A DNA stretch of 64,000 bases from DATAEY01 sp038199035. GTDB lineage: Bacteria; Actinomycetota; Thermoleophilia; Solirubrobacterales; Solirubrobacteraceae. The stretch is from assembly GCA_038199035.1 (NCBI GenBank), contig JBBPZM010000071.1:1-64000 (forward strand), in the 5' to 3' direction. Position 1 is the first letter of the stretch; the number at the start of each line of letters is the position of its first letter. Below the pieces are notes generated by a model. The model was not told the origin of the DNA and did not search any database. It worked only from the letters and a program-made list of their open reading frames with translations. The translations under genes and the position numbers were made by a program. Shown one piece after another: positions 1 through 7,844 of the stretch.

Positions 1-722
1 ATCCCGCCCTCGTACATCAGGTCCACGATGAGCTTGAGCTCGTGCAGGGTCTCGAAGTAGGCCACCTCCGGCTGGTAGCCGGCCTCGGTGAGGGTCTCGA
101 ACCCGGCCTGGACCAGGCGCGAGGCCCCGCCGCACAGGACGGCCTGCTCCCCGAACAGGTCGGTCTCGGTCTCGTCCTTGAACGTGGTCTCGATGACCCC
201 GGCGCGCGTTCCCCCGATGCCCTTGGCGTAGGCCAGCGCCAGCTCGCGGGCGTGGCCGCTGGCGTCCTGGTGGACGGCCATCAGGCACGGTACGCCGCGA
301 CCCTCGGTGAACTGGCGGCGCACCAGGTGGCCGGGGCCCTTGGGGGCGACCATGGCCACGTCGATCTCGGCCGGCGGCTCGACCTCGCCGAAGTGGATCG
401 AGAAGCCGTGGCCGAACATCAGCAGGTTGCCGGGGGCGATCCCGTCGCGGACCTGCTGCTCCCAGACCTGGCGGTGGAGCTCGTCGGGGACGAGCATCAT
501 CACCACGTCGCCGCGCGAGGCCGCCTCCGCCACGTCGGCGACCTCGAGGCCGTGCTCGCGCGCCTGGGCGCCCGAGCTCGAGCCCTCGCGCAGGCCGACG
601 ACGACGTCCATGCCCGAGTCCTGGAGGTTCAGCGCGTGGGCGTGGCCCTGGGAGCCGTAGCCGATGATGGCCACGGTCTTGCCCTCGAGGAGTCCGAGGT
701 CGGCGTCGTCATCGTAGAACAT
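1..722 (-). CDS. ilvC: Ketol-acid reductoisomerase, 3' end cut by window edge
   Basis: Second enzyme of valine/isoleucine synthesis: isomerises and NADPH-reduces acetolactate or acetohydroxybutyrate in the cytoplasm. The visible 240 residues start MFYDDDADL and carry the Rossmann fingerprint GYGSQGHAHALNL at about 21-33. Catalytic positions are in MFGHGF (His about 105) and APKGPG (Lys128), and the Mg-binding DLFGEQ (Asp188, Glu192) and FETLHELK (Glu224, Glu228) follow in the start of the knotted domain. About 90-100 C-terminal residues lie outside the window. It is separated by about 25 kb from ilvBN, with which it is usually contiguous in actinobacteria. Family identity is certain from these motifs. 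Confidence 0.97.
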   Translation of the reverse strand, partial: MFYDDDADLGLLEGKTVAIIGYGSQGHAHALNLQDSGMDVVVGLREGSSSGAQAREHGLEVADVAEAASRGDVVMMLVPDELHRQVWEQQVRDGIAPGNLLMFGHGFSIHFGEVEPPAEIDVAMVAPKGPGHLVRRQFTEGRGVPCLMAVHQDASGHARELALAYAKGIGGTRAGVIETTFKDETETDLFGEQAVLCGGASRLVQAGFETLTEAGYQPEVAYFETLHELKLIVDLMYEGG

Positions 723-784
723 GGGCGCGGCAGGCTATCGGTTGGCCGGCGCGAGGGCGCGTGCGGCGGCGCAGCCCCCGCTGA

Positions 785-862
785 TCAGGACGCAGCGGCC
801 TGACCTGGGGCGTCGAGGTCGATGCGCACGGTGAGCAGGCTGGTGCCCAGGGTGCGCACCAC
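785..862 (-). other. Short 25-codon ORF upstream of ilvC (possible leader peptide or gene remnant)
   Basis: A GTG-initiated ORF of 25 codons (begins VVRTLGTSLL) ends 62 nt upstream of ilvC. Nearly every third base is G or C, as in real genes here. Eight of its first 16 codons are Val, Leu or Ile, which is the composition of an attenuation leader for a branched-chain gene. It also lies in the reading frame of the upstream methyltransferase, after two TGA stops (896-898 and 875-877), so it could instead be the decayed C-terminus of that protein. I could not find a convincing terminator/antiterminator pair after it. Function unproven. Confidence 0.25.
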
Positions 863-895
863 GAAGCCGTTGCTTCACGGGCGGCGGTCGGGCGA

Positions 896-1753
896 TCAGG
901 CAGTTGCCGCGGCGACGAGCGTGCGCGCCGGGATCGCCAGGCCGCCGTCGGGCGCCTCGAAGGCGCGCGCCGCTTCGCGCACGTCGGCCCGCATCCGCTC
1001 GACCTGCTCGGAGCTGCACTGGGCGACGAGGTCGGCGAGCGGACGGCCCAGGTCGAGCTGGAGCTCCCACCAGTGCTCCCACGAGTCGTAGCGCTGCGCG
1101 AAGTCCAGCGGCTCGACGCGGACGTCTGTGAAGCCGGCTTCGTCCAGGCGCTGGCCCAGGCGTCCGGGGGCGGCGAGCGCGAACATGCCCGGCGCGTCGG
1201 GGTCGGGCGCCGGGGCGTCGAGCTCGCGACGCACGGCGGCGCCCACCGCCGCCACCCACGGGTTGGCCTGCGGCCCGTCCCAGACCGCGAGGGCGACTCG
1301 GCCCCCGGGGCGCAGGACGCGGCGGGTCTCCTGGAGGGCGGCGGCCGGGTCGGCCATCAGCATGTAGCCCCAGCGGCACAGCACGACGTCCACGCTCGCG
1401 GTTTCCAGCTTCAGCGACTCGCCGTTGAGCACGCGGAACTCGACGTCGTTGAACCCCCGCTCGGCCGCCCGGGTGCGGGCCGCCTCGAGCATCGGCTCGG
1501 CGAAGTCGGAGGAGATCAGCCGCCCGGCCGGCCGGATCCGCTCCGCGGCCATGAAGCCGGTCTCCCCCGGGCCGGCAGCCAGCTCGAGCACCACCTCGCC
1601 CGGTTGGGGCACGGCCGCCTCGATCATCCACTCGGAGACGACGTGGCTCGAGCGCTGGAGCTCCCGGCTGCGGCGCCCCCAGCCGTCAGCCGAGCGCTCC
1701 CACTGTCGCAGCGAGGACGCGCGGTACTCCTCGAGGTCCATGGGCGAAGTCAT
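896..1753 (-). CDS. Class I SAM-dependent methyltransferase, candidate demethylmenaquinone methyltransferase
   Basis: 285 residues from ATG 1753 (a second ATG lies at 1741). The SAM-binding fold is visible: motif I LELAAGPG at about 56-63, the acidic end of beta-2 in SSDFAEPML near 80-87, VDVVLCRWGYMLM as motif II/post-II, and RRVLRPGGRVALAVW as motif III. This is the UbiE/Methyltransf_11 type. It lies 16 bp downstream of menE on the same strand, and no other MenG-like protein is in the window, so C-methylation of demethylmenaquinone is an attractive job. The sequence does not show the diagnostic UbiE signatures strongly enough to be sure; a generic small-molecule methyltransferase is the alternative. 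Confidence 0.8.
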   Translation of the reverse strand: MTSPMDLEEYRASSLRQWERSADGWGRRSRELQRSSHVVSEWMIEAAVPQPGEVVLELAAGPGETGFMAAERIRPAGRLISSDFAEPMLEAARTRAAERGFNDVEFRVLNGESLKLETASVDVVLCRWGYMLMADPAAALQETRRVLRPGGRVALAVWDGPQANPWVAAVGAAVRRELDAPAPDPDAPGMFALAAPGRLGQRLDEAGFTDVRVEPLDFAQRYDSWEHWWELQLDLGRPLADLVAQCSSEQVERMRADVREAARAFEAPDGGLAIPARTLVAAATA

Positions 1754-1769
1754 AACACCCCGGGCGCGG

Positions 1770-3134
1770 TCAGCGCAGGAGATCGCGGCGCAGCTTGCCC
1801 GACGGGGTGCGCGGCAGCTCGGAGACGAGGTCCACTCGCTTGGGCACCTTGAAGGGCGCAAGCGCCGCCGCGCAGTGGGCGCGCAGCTCCTGCGCCGAGG
1901 CGTGGCGGCCATCGACGAGCACCACGCGGGCCGCCAGGGCCTCGCCCCACTGGGTATGGGGCCGTCCGTACACCGCCGCCTCGCGGACGGCGGGGTGGGT
2001 TTCGAGAACCGCCTCGACCTCGGCCGCCGCCACGTTCTCGCCGCCGGTCACGACCATCTCGGACCGGCGGCCGGTGAGGGTCAGGCGACCGCGATCGTCG
2101 AGGAGGCCGAGGTCGCCGGTGTGCAGGAAGCCGTCGGCCGCCGCGGCCCGCGGAGCGACGGTGGGGCCGGCGACCAGAATCTCGCCGTCGGGCGCGATGC
2201 GCACTTCGGTCCCGTCGAGCGGCGGGCCAGCGGTGGAGGGGTCGCCGATGGGCGACGTGGTCACCTGGGAGCAGGCCTCGGTCAGCCCGTAGGTCTGGGC
2301 GAGGGGAAAGCCGGCGGCGGTTGCGCGCGTGGCCTGGTCGGGGCTCAGCGGGCCGCCGCCGATGAGCGCGCAGCGCAGGGTCGGGCCGGGCCGCGCGCCG
2401 GCGTCGACCAGGCGCGTCAGCGTCGTCGGGACCAGCGAGACCAGGGTCACGCCCCCGGACTCCAAGGCGGCGGCCACGGCATCGACCTCGAAGCGCTCGT
2501 GGACGATCGCCGTGGTGGCGTAGATCGCGCTGCGCACGACGATCGACAGGCCGCCGACGTGCGAGAGCGGGAGGGCGGAGAGCCAGCGCTCCGCGGGGTC
2601 GAGCCCCAGCCGGGCGGCCGAGCCGGCCGCACTGGCCTCGAAGTTGCCGTAGGTCAGCTCGACCGGGCGGGCGGCGCCGGTCGTGCCCGAGGTGTGGACC
2701 ACCACCGCGACGTCGGCCGGGTCGTGGCGCCCGGTCTCCGGCATCGCCCGCTCGGCGCCGGCCAGCGGCTCGTCGTCGTCCCGCATCGCGCTCCCGGAAC
2801 CGGCCAGCGGCTCGTCGACGACGGTGGCGGCGGTCGCGATCTGAGCCGCGCGCTCGGTTTCTCCCAGGCGCACGTCGATCGGCATGGCCACCGCCCCGGC
2901 CAGCAGGCAGCCATGGAAGGCCTCGACGAACGCCAGGCCGGGCGTCAGCGCGATCGCCACGCGGTCGCCGGGCGCCACGCCGCGCCCGGCCAGCCGGCGG
3001 GCCGCCCGGCGCGCGCGCTCGAGCAGATCCGCGTAGGCGACGACCTCGCCGCCGGCCTCGAGCGCCGGGTCGTCGGGCCGCCGCGCCGCGGCCGCCGCCA
3101 GCCAGGCCTCGCTGTGCTTGCGGCGGGCGCTCAG
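1770..3134 (-). CDS. menE: o-Succinylbenzoate-CoA ligase, probable CTG start
   Basis: ATP-dependent ligase that charges o-succinylbenzoate with CoA in menaquinone synthesis; ANL superfamily, 454 residues. Seen in order: phosphate-binding HTSGTTGAARP (about 147-157), LPLSHVGGL, YGLTEACSQ (A5 motif), HTGDLGLLDDRGRL (A7), GRRSEMVVTGGENV (A8) and the C-terminal TPSGKLRR with the adenylation lysine. The N-terminus KHSEAWLAAAAARRPDDPAL is where ANL ligases normally begin. No ATG, GTG or TTG is available just before it, but a CTG forms a CTGA overlap with the upstream stop; the nearest conventional start is GTG 3161. A linker around residues 106-133 carries a short internal duplication (DEPLAG twice). 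Confidence 0.9.
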   Translation of the reverse strand: MSARRKHSEAWLAAAAARRPDDPALEAGGEVVAYADLLERARRAARRLAGRGVAPGDRVAIALTPGLAFVEAFHGCLLAGAVAMPIDVRLGETERAAQIATAATVVDEPLAGSGSAMRDDDEPLAGAERAMPETGRHDPADVAVVVHTSGTTGAARPVELTYGNFEASAAGSAARLGLDPAERWLSALPLSHVGGLSIVVRSAIYATTAIVHERFEVDAVAAALESGGVTLVSLVPTTLTRLVDAGARPGPTLRCALIGGGPLSPDQATRATAAGFPLAQTYGLTEACSQVTTSPIGDPSTAGPPLDGTEVRIAPDGEILVAGPTVAPRAAAADGFLHTGDLGLLDDRGRLTLTGRRSEMVVTGGENVAAAEVEAVLETHPAVREAAVYGRPHTQWGEALAARVVLVDGRHASAQELRAHCAAALAPFKVPKRVDLVSELPRTPSGKLRRDLLR

Positions 3135-3802
3135 CGCTTCACCGGCACCGGCTCGGTGCACAGGCTCGTGGGGTCCTTGGCGCACAGGGCGTAGCGCTGG
3201 TTGGCCGAGAGAACGCGGCGTTCGCTGACGCGGTACGGGACACCCTGCTCGCCGGCCTTGAGCTGGACGACGTAGAAGGCGCCCGCCCGCCAGTCCGAGA
3301 ACCCGCCCAGGGCGGCGCGCGCACCCGACTCGATGCCCGCTCGCGGTCCGGTCGGCGCGCCGGTGGCCGTGCTGGCCTGGAGGGCGACCTTGCGGCCCTT
3401 CTCGGGCCCGGTCAGCTGCCCCTGGCGCTGACCGGCGGCCAGCCCCCCGGCCCGCCCCGAGGTGAAGCCGGCGCGAAAGCCCGTCCGGTAGATGCCCTGG
3501 TAGCCCGCGCCCCCAGGCCTGAAGCGGCGGGCGGTCGCCGCCCTTCCACGGTCGAACCCCGCCCGCTCGGCGCCCGAGGCGTTGGCCGCCGAGCGCCCCA
3601 CGAAGTAGGCCGCGACCGCTACTCCAGCGAGGAGGAGCAGGGCGAGGGCGGCCAGGGCGGCTCGGCGCGAGGCGCCGGTACCGCCCGCGCCCGGCCCGGG
3701 CGAGGGCGCTCCCGGCAGCGGGGGGGGCGCGGACGGGGGGACCTGGCCGGACGGCGGCGGCGGGACCTCTCCCGGCGTGGGTGGCATCGCGCTGTGCTCC
3801 AT
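3131..3802 (-). CDS. Proline-rich single-span membrane protein of unknown function
   Basis: 223 residues from ATG 3802, which has a good AGGAG ribosome site 6 nt upstream. The first 45 residues are a Pro/Gly-rich cytoplasmic tail (PPPPSG, PPPLPGAP). One transmembrane helix follows (about 50-68, LAALALLLLAGVAVAAYFVG). The exported part is rich in Gly/Arg/Ala with repeated short motifs of the form G(F/A)xxGR, then a C-terminal half containing two cysteines (YALCAKD, SLCTEP) that may form a disulphide. I recognise no family. It is translationally coupled to menE through the CTGA overlap, but nothing ties it to quinone chemistry. Confidence 0.75.
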   Translation of the reverse strand: MEHSAMPPTPGEVPPPPSGQVPPSAPPPLPGAPSPGPGAGGTGASRRAALAALALLLLAGVAVAAYFVGRSAANASGAERAGFDRGRAATARRFRPGGAGYQGIYRTGFRAGFTSGRAGGLAAGQRQGQLTGPEKGRKVALQASTATGAPTGPRAGIESGARAALGGFSDWRAGAFYVVQLKAGEQGVPYRVSERRVLSANQRYALCAKDPTSLCTEPVPVKR

Positions 3803-3899
3803 GGCTTGCTCCTGCTCGGGGTCGACGAGGGACGGCTGGACGGGCCGGCCGTCGCGTAGTGTTGCGCGCCCAGCCCCCAGCGCAGGAGGTCCGCGCGCC

Positions 3900-4736
3900 G
3901 TGCCCGTCGATTGGAAGGCCGCCGGGGAGTACTCGGACATCCGCTACGAGCTCTCCGGCGACGGGATCGCCAAGATCACCATCAACCGCCCGGAGGTGCG
4001 CAACGCCTTCCGGCCCCAGACGCTGATCGACATCTCCGACGCCCTTACCCGGGCACGGGAGGACCTCGACGTCGGTGTCATCGTGCTCACCGGCGCGGGC
4101 CCGGATGCCTTCTGCTCGGGCGGCGACCAGCGGGTCCGCGGGGACACCGGCTACCTGGCCGAGGACGAGGCGGGCGCCCGCGGCATCGGCAGATTCCACG
4201 TCACCGACCTGCACGTCCAGATGCGCCGCACGCCCAAGCCGGTGGTGGCCATGGTGGCCGGGTACGCGATCGGCGGCGGCCACGTCCTGCACCTCGTCTG
4301 CGACCTGACGATCGCTGCCGACAACGCGCGCTTCGGCCAGGTCGGCCCCAAGGTGGGCAGCTTCGACGGCGGCTTCGGGGCGAGCCTGATGGCCGACCTC
4401 GTGGGGCCGAAGAAGGCCAAGGAGATCTGGTTCCTGTGCCGCCAGTACGACGCCCAGGAGGCGCTGGCGATGGGCCTGGTCAACATGGTCGTGCCGCTCG
4501 GGGAGCTCGAGGAGGAGACCGTGCGCTGGTGCCGCGAGATGCTCGAGCGCTCCCCCTTCGCCCTGCGCCTACTCAAGGCCAGCTTCAACGCTTCGGAGGA
4601 CGGCTACGCGGGCCTCCAGCAGCTCGCCCACGACGCCAACCTCCTCTTCTACGAGTCCGAGGAGGCCCAGGAGGGTCGCGACGCCTACGTCGGCAAGCGC
4701 CGCCCCGACTTCTCCCGCTTCCCCCGGCGCCCGTAG
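3900..4736 (+). CDS. menB: 1,4-dihydroxy-2-naphthoyl-CoA synthase
   Basis: Crotonase-fold enzyme that cyclises o-succinylbenzoyl-CoA. 278 residues from GTG 3900, with an AGGAGGT ribosome site at 3884-3890. Seen: FCSGGDQRVRG (about 71-81), the MenB-type oxyanion-hole and CoA region; GYAIGGGHVLHLVCDLTIAA (about 121-140); and GQVGPKVGSFDGGFG (about 147-160), which is specific to MenB within the crotonases. The C-terminal GKRRPDFSRFPR is also typical. It starts divergently from the membrane-protein/menE pair, about 97 bp apart, and leads a plus-strand run menB-menA-menC. Confidence 0.97.
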   Translation: MPVDWKAAGEYSDIRYELSGDGIAKITINRPEVRNAFRPQTLIDISDALTRAREDLDVGVIVLTGAGPDAFCSGGDQRVRGDTGYLAEDEAGARGIGRFHVTDLHVQMRRTPKPVVAMVAGYAIGGGHVLHLVCDLTIAADNARFGQVGPKVGSFDGGFGASLMADLVGPKKAKEIWFLCRQYDAQEALAMGLVNMVVPLGELEEETVRWCREMLERSPFALRLLKASFNASEDGYAGLQQLAHDANLLFYESEEAQEGRDAYVGKRRPDFSRFPRRP

Positions 4737-4795
4737 GGCCAGTGATCCGTCCGGCAGATCCGCGCCTGGTTCGGATTCACCGGACGAGTCGTTAG

Positions 4796-5680
4796 ATGCC
4801 GCGAAGCGTGGCGATCTGGCTCGCGGCGGCGCGCCCGCGGACCCTGCCGGCGGCGATCGCCCCGGTCCTCGTCGGCACTTCGCTGGGCGCGGTCGACGGG
4901 AGCCTGCGACCGCTGGCCTTCGTGGCGGCGCTGCTGGGGGCGCTGCTGATCCAGGTCGGCACCAACCTGTCCAACGACTACTCCGACGCGCGCCGCGGAG
5001 CCGACACCGAGGACCGCCTCGGCCCCGTGCGGCTCACCGCCGGAGGGCTGGTCCCTCCGCGCCAGGTGCTGGTGGCCACCTACGTGTCGTTCGCCGCCGC
5101 CGTGCTCGTCGGCCTCTACCTCGTCGTGGTGGCCGGCTGGCAGCTGCTGCTGGTCGGCGCGGCGTCGATCCTCGCCGGGGTGCTCTACACCGGCGGCCCG
5201 CGCCCGTACGGCTACGAGGGGATGGGCGAGCTCTTCGTCTTCCTGTTCTTCGGCGTCGTCGCCGTCACCGGCTCCTACTTCGTCCAGGATGAGCGCCTCC
5301 CGTGGGAGGCCTTCGCCCTGGCCGTGCCGGTGGGTCTGCTCGCCGCGGCGATCCTCGCGGTCAACAACGTGCGCGACCTAGAGACCGACCGGCGCGCGGG
5401 CAAGAACACGCTCGCCGTGCGGCTGGGGCGCCCCCGCGCGCGGCAAGTGTTCGCGGCGATGGTGCTAGGGGCCTACGTCACCGTTCCCGCCACCTGGCTG
5501 GCCGGCTCGCTGTCGGCCTGGGTCCTGCTCCCGCTGCTCACCCTCCCGCTGGCCGCGGCGCTCATCCGCACCGTGGCCGCGCGCACCGACGGGCCAGCCC
5601 TCAACCAGGCCCTGGCCCGCGCCGGCCTGCTCCAGCTCTCGTTCTGCGTGCTGCTCTCGGTCGGCGTCTTGATCTTCTGA
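4796..5680 (+). CDS. menA: 1,4-dihydroxy-2-naphthoate polyprenyltransferase
   Basis: Integral-membrane UbiA-family prenyltransferase that attaches the polyprenyl side chain to DHNA, giving demethylmenaquinone. 294 residues, eight to nine hydrophobic segments. Both Mg-pyrophosphate Asp motifs are present: NLSNDYSDARRGADTEDR (57-74) and NNVRDLETDRRAGKNT (190-205). The early WLAAARPRTLPAAIAPVLVG segment is characteristic of MenA rather than UbiA. The stop overlaps the menC start (TGATG), so the two are coupled. Confidence 0.96.
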   Translation: MPRSVAIWLAAARPRTLPAAIAPVLVGTSLGAVDGSLRPLAFVAALLGALLIQVGTNLSNDYSDARRGADTEDRLGPVRLTAGGLVPPRQVLVATYVSFAAAVLVGLYLVVVAGWQLLLVGAASILAGVLYTGGPRPYGYEGMGELFVFLFFGVVAVTGSYFVQDERLPWEAFALAVPVGLLAAAILAVNNVRDLETDRRAGKNTLAVRLGRPRARQVFAAMVLGAYVTVPATWLAGSLSAWVLLPLLTLPLAAALIRTVAARTDGPALNQALARAGLLQLSFCVLLSVGVLIF

Positions 5681-6702
5681 TGGAGCTGGAAGTGCAGCGG
5701 CGGGAGCTGCGCTTCCGCGAGCCGCTGCGCACGGCCTACGGGACGCTGGAGCGGCGGGAGCTGCTGGCCGTGCGCCTGCGCGCGCGCGACGGCACGGTCG
5801 GCGTCGGGGAAGCCGCGCCGCTCGAGCCCTACGACGGCGTGGCCCTCGATGCCGTGCGGGGCCAGGTCGAATCGTGCCGCGAGGTGCTGGAAGCGGGCGA
5901 CGGGGCGACGCGCCAGGAGCTGCTCGACGCCTGCGCGCCCCGTTGCCCCCTCCCCCAGGGGCTCGCCGCCGTCGACCTGGCTCTCTGGGACCTGGAGGGA
6001 CGGCGCCGGCGCCGGCCGGTGGCCGCGCTGCTGGCCGGCGAGGCGCTGGCCGAGGTGGCGGTAAACGCGACGATCGACGCGGTCGCCCCAGAGGAGGCGG
6101 GGTCCCGGGCGCGGGACGCAGTGGCTGCGGGGTTCGAGTGCCTGAAGGTCAAGGTCGGTGCCGGCGACGACCGGGCGCGGGTGGCCGCCGTGCGCGCCGC
6201 GGCCGGGCGGGAGGTCGCGATCCGCCTGGACGCCAACGGCGCTTGGCCGGCCTCCGAGGCCGTCGAGGCGCTGGAGCGGTTGGGCGTCGACGGCGTGGAG
6301 CTCTGCGAGGAGCCCGTGCGTGGCGTCGCCGCCCTGGCCGCGGTCCGCCGGGAGCTGGGTGGCCGGATGGCCATCGCCATGGACGAGACGGCGGCCGAGC
6401 CGGGCGCGATCGGCGCCGGGGTGGTCGACGCCGTCTGCCTCAAGGTTGCGGCGTGCGGCGGGATCACCGGCGTGCTTGAGGCCGCGGCGCTGGCGCGCGC
6501 GGCGGGAAGCGATGTCTACCTCGCGTCGACGTTCGACGGACCGGCGGGGATCGCGGCCGCCCTGCACGCCGCGGCGGCGCTGAAGGTGAAGCGCCCGTGC
6601 GGCCTGGCGACCCTCTCACTCTTCGACGACTGCTCCGATCCCTTCCCCCCCCGACGGGGGCGTATCGCGGTGCCGACGATCCCTGGCCTGGGAGCGTCGT
6701 GA
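5680..6702 (+). CDS. menC: o-Succinylbenzoate synthase (enolase superfamily)
   Basis: Dehydrates SHCHC to o-succinylbenzoate. 340 residues with the N-terminal capping domain (FREPLRTAYGTLERRE) and the TIM-barrel active-site residues in the right order: KVK (Lys156, Lys158), LDANG (Asp184), CEEP (Glu210), AMDE (Asp235) and the second lysine in CLKVA (Lys255). The enolase superfamily also includes Ala-Glu epimerases and muconate cycloisomerases. The position immediately after menB and menA makes MenC the clear choice. The gene is coupled to menA by a one-base stop-start overlap. Confidence 0.94.
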   Translation: MELEVQRRELRFREPLRTAYGTLERRELLAVRLRARDGTVGVGEAAPLEPYDGVALDAVRGQVESCREVLEAGDGATRQELLDACAPRCPLPQGLAAVDLALWDLEGRRRRRPVAALLAGEALAEVAVNATIDAVAPEEAGSRARDAVAAGFECLKVKVGAGDDRARVAAVRAAAGREVAIRLDANGAWPASEAVEALERLGVDGVELCEEPVRGVAALAAVRRELGGRMAIAMDETAAEPGAIGAGVVDAVCLKVAACGGITGVLEAAALARAAGSDVYLASTFDGPAGIAAALHAAAALKVKRPCGLATLSLFDDCSDPFPPRRGRIAVPTIPGLGAS

Positions 6703-6714
6703 GCGGGATGCCGC

Positions 6715-7842
6715 CTACCGCGAGAGCGACGCGCGCAGCGCCAGCACCCGGCGCACCGAGGCGCGCATGGCGGTCGGGCTCAGGCGCCCGGCCTGGGCGT
6801 CGCCGACCAGCGACTCGTAGGCGCCCGAGGCGGTGGCGTAGCCCCCGGCGTAGAGCAGCAGGTCGTTGCCGGCCTGGGCGGCGAGCAGCCCGAGGCGAGA
6901 CGGAGGCCCGAACGGTCCCAGTCCGCGGGTCGTGAGGTCGTCGGTGATCGAGACGCCGGTGAAGCCGAGGCGGCCGCGCAGCTCGCCGGTGGAGATGGCG
7001 GGCGAGAGCAGCGCCGGTCGGGGCGACAGCGCGGGGTAGACCGCCGTGCTGGTCATGACCAGCTTGGCGTGCGCCGCCACGCCGGCCGCGCCGAAGGGCA
7101 GCTCGTCGACGCCCCGCAGGGTGCCCAGCGGGAGACCGACCCGCTGGGCCACTTCGTCCTCGTTGCGGCCGACCACGCCGAGACCCGGGAAGTGCTTGAG
7201 GGTGGCGGCCACGCGCTGGCCCTGGAGGCCGCGCACGAAGGCCGAGCCCATCCGCGCCGCGACGGGCGCGCTGGAGGAGTAGGAGCGCAGCGAGCGCTGC
7301 TGGAAGGAGCCGGGACGCCCCACGTCGACCACCGGCGCGAGGTCCACGTTCAATCCCACCGAGCGCAGGTTCAGCGCGGTGGCGCGGCCCTCGGACTCGG
7401 TCAGCGCGAAGCTGCCGATCCGTCCCAGGGCGGCGGGCGAGCGCGATGGCGCACCGCTGAGGCGCTTCACGAGGCCGCCCTCCTGGTCGACCATCAGCAG
7501 CAGTGGGGTGCTCAAAGCCGCCGGCCGCGGGATCGCCTGGAGGCCGCGCATGGTCGCGGCCAGCGACGCGCGCGAGGCGATGTTGGACGCGAAGACGATC
7601 ACTCCGGCTGCCTCGCCGTGGGCGATGCGCGCGCGCAGGGCGGCGGGAGGCGAGAAGCCGCTGTAGGAGTAGACCATCCGCTGACCGACGAGCTGGCGCA
7701 GCGAGAGGCCGGCGGTGGGATCGGCCGCCGGGGCGGCGGCGGGCCACACCGCGGCCACGGCGGCGAGGAGCGCGCAGGCAAGCGTCAGCCGCGGCGAGCC
7801 TCGGCGTGAAGCACGGATGGCGGCCACGTCACGCTCCAACAC
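6715..7842 (-). CDS. Exported GH3 family beta-N-acetylhexosaminidase-like protein (NagZ/LpqI type)
   Basis: 375 residues from GTG 7842. A basic N-terminus and hydrophobic segment (LTLACALLAAVAAVWPAAAPAA) form a signal peptide, so the protein acts outside the membrane, probably on peptidoglycan or muropeptides. The GH3 barrel is recognisable from LMVDQEGG, NVDLAPVVDV, TLKHFPGLG and the nucleophile segment SITDDLTTRGL. The histidine-containing DxH loop of classical NagZ, which normally follows KHFPGHG, is replaced here by GRNEDEVAQ, so the general acid is not obvious. It ends convergently with menC (12 bp apart) and follows menH. Confidence 0.85.
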   Translation of the reverse strand: MLERDVAAIRASRRGSPRLTLACALLAAVAAVWPAAAPAADPTAGLSLRQLVGQRMVYSYSGFSPPAALRARIAHGEAAGVIVFASNIASRASLAATMRGLQAIPRPAALSTPLLLMVDQEGGLVKRLSGAPSRSPAALGRIGSFALTESEGRATALNLRSVGLNVDLAPVVDVGRPGSFQQRSLRSYSSSAPVAARMGSAFVRGLQGQRVAATLKHFPGLGVVGRNEDEVAQRVGLPLGTLRGVDELPFGAAGVAAHAKLVMTSTAVYPALSPRPALLSPAISTGELRGRLGFTGVSITDDLTTRGLGPFGPPSRLGLLAAQAGNDLLLYAGGYATASGAYESLVGDAQAGRLSPTAMRASVRRVLALRASLSR

Positions 7843-7844
7843 GC

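Noticed and set aside
1770..4292. An 840-codon open frame that would fuse extra sequence to MenE
   Set aside because: The first 380 codons are antisense to menB and out of frame with the real membrane protein; their composition is low-complexity and no MenE has such an extension.
4737..4795. A tRNA-like ggttcgga motif between menB and menA
   Set aside because: No cloverleaf arms can be drawn around it in the 59-bp gap.
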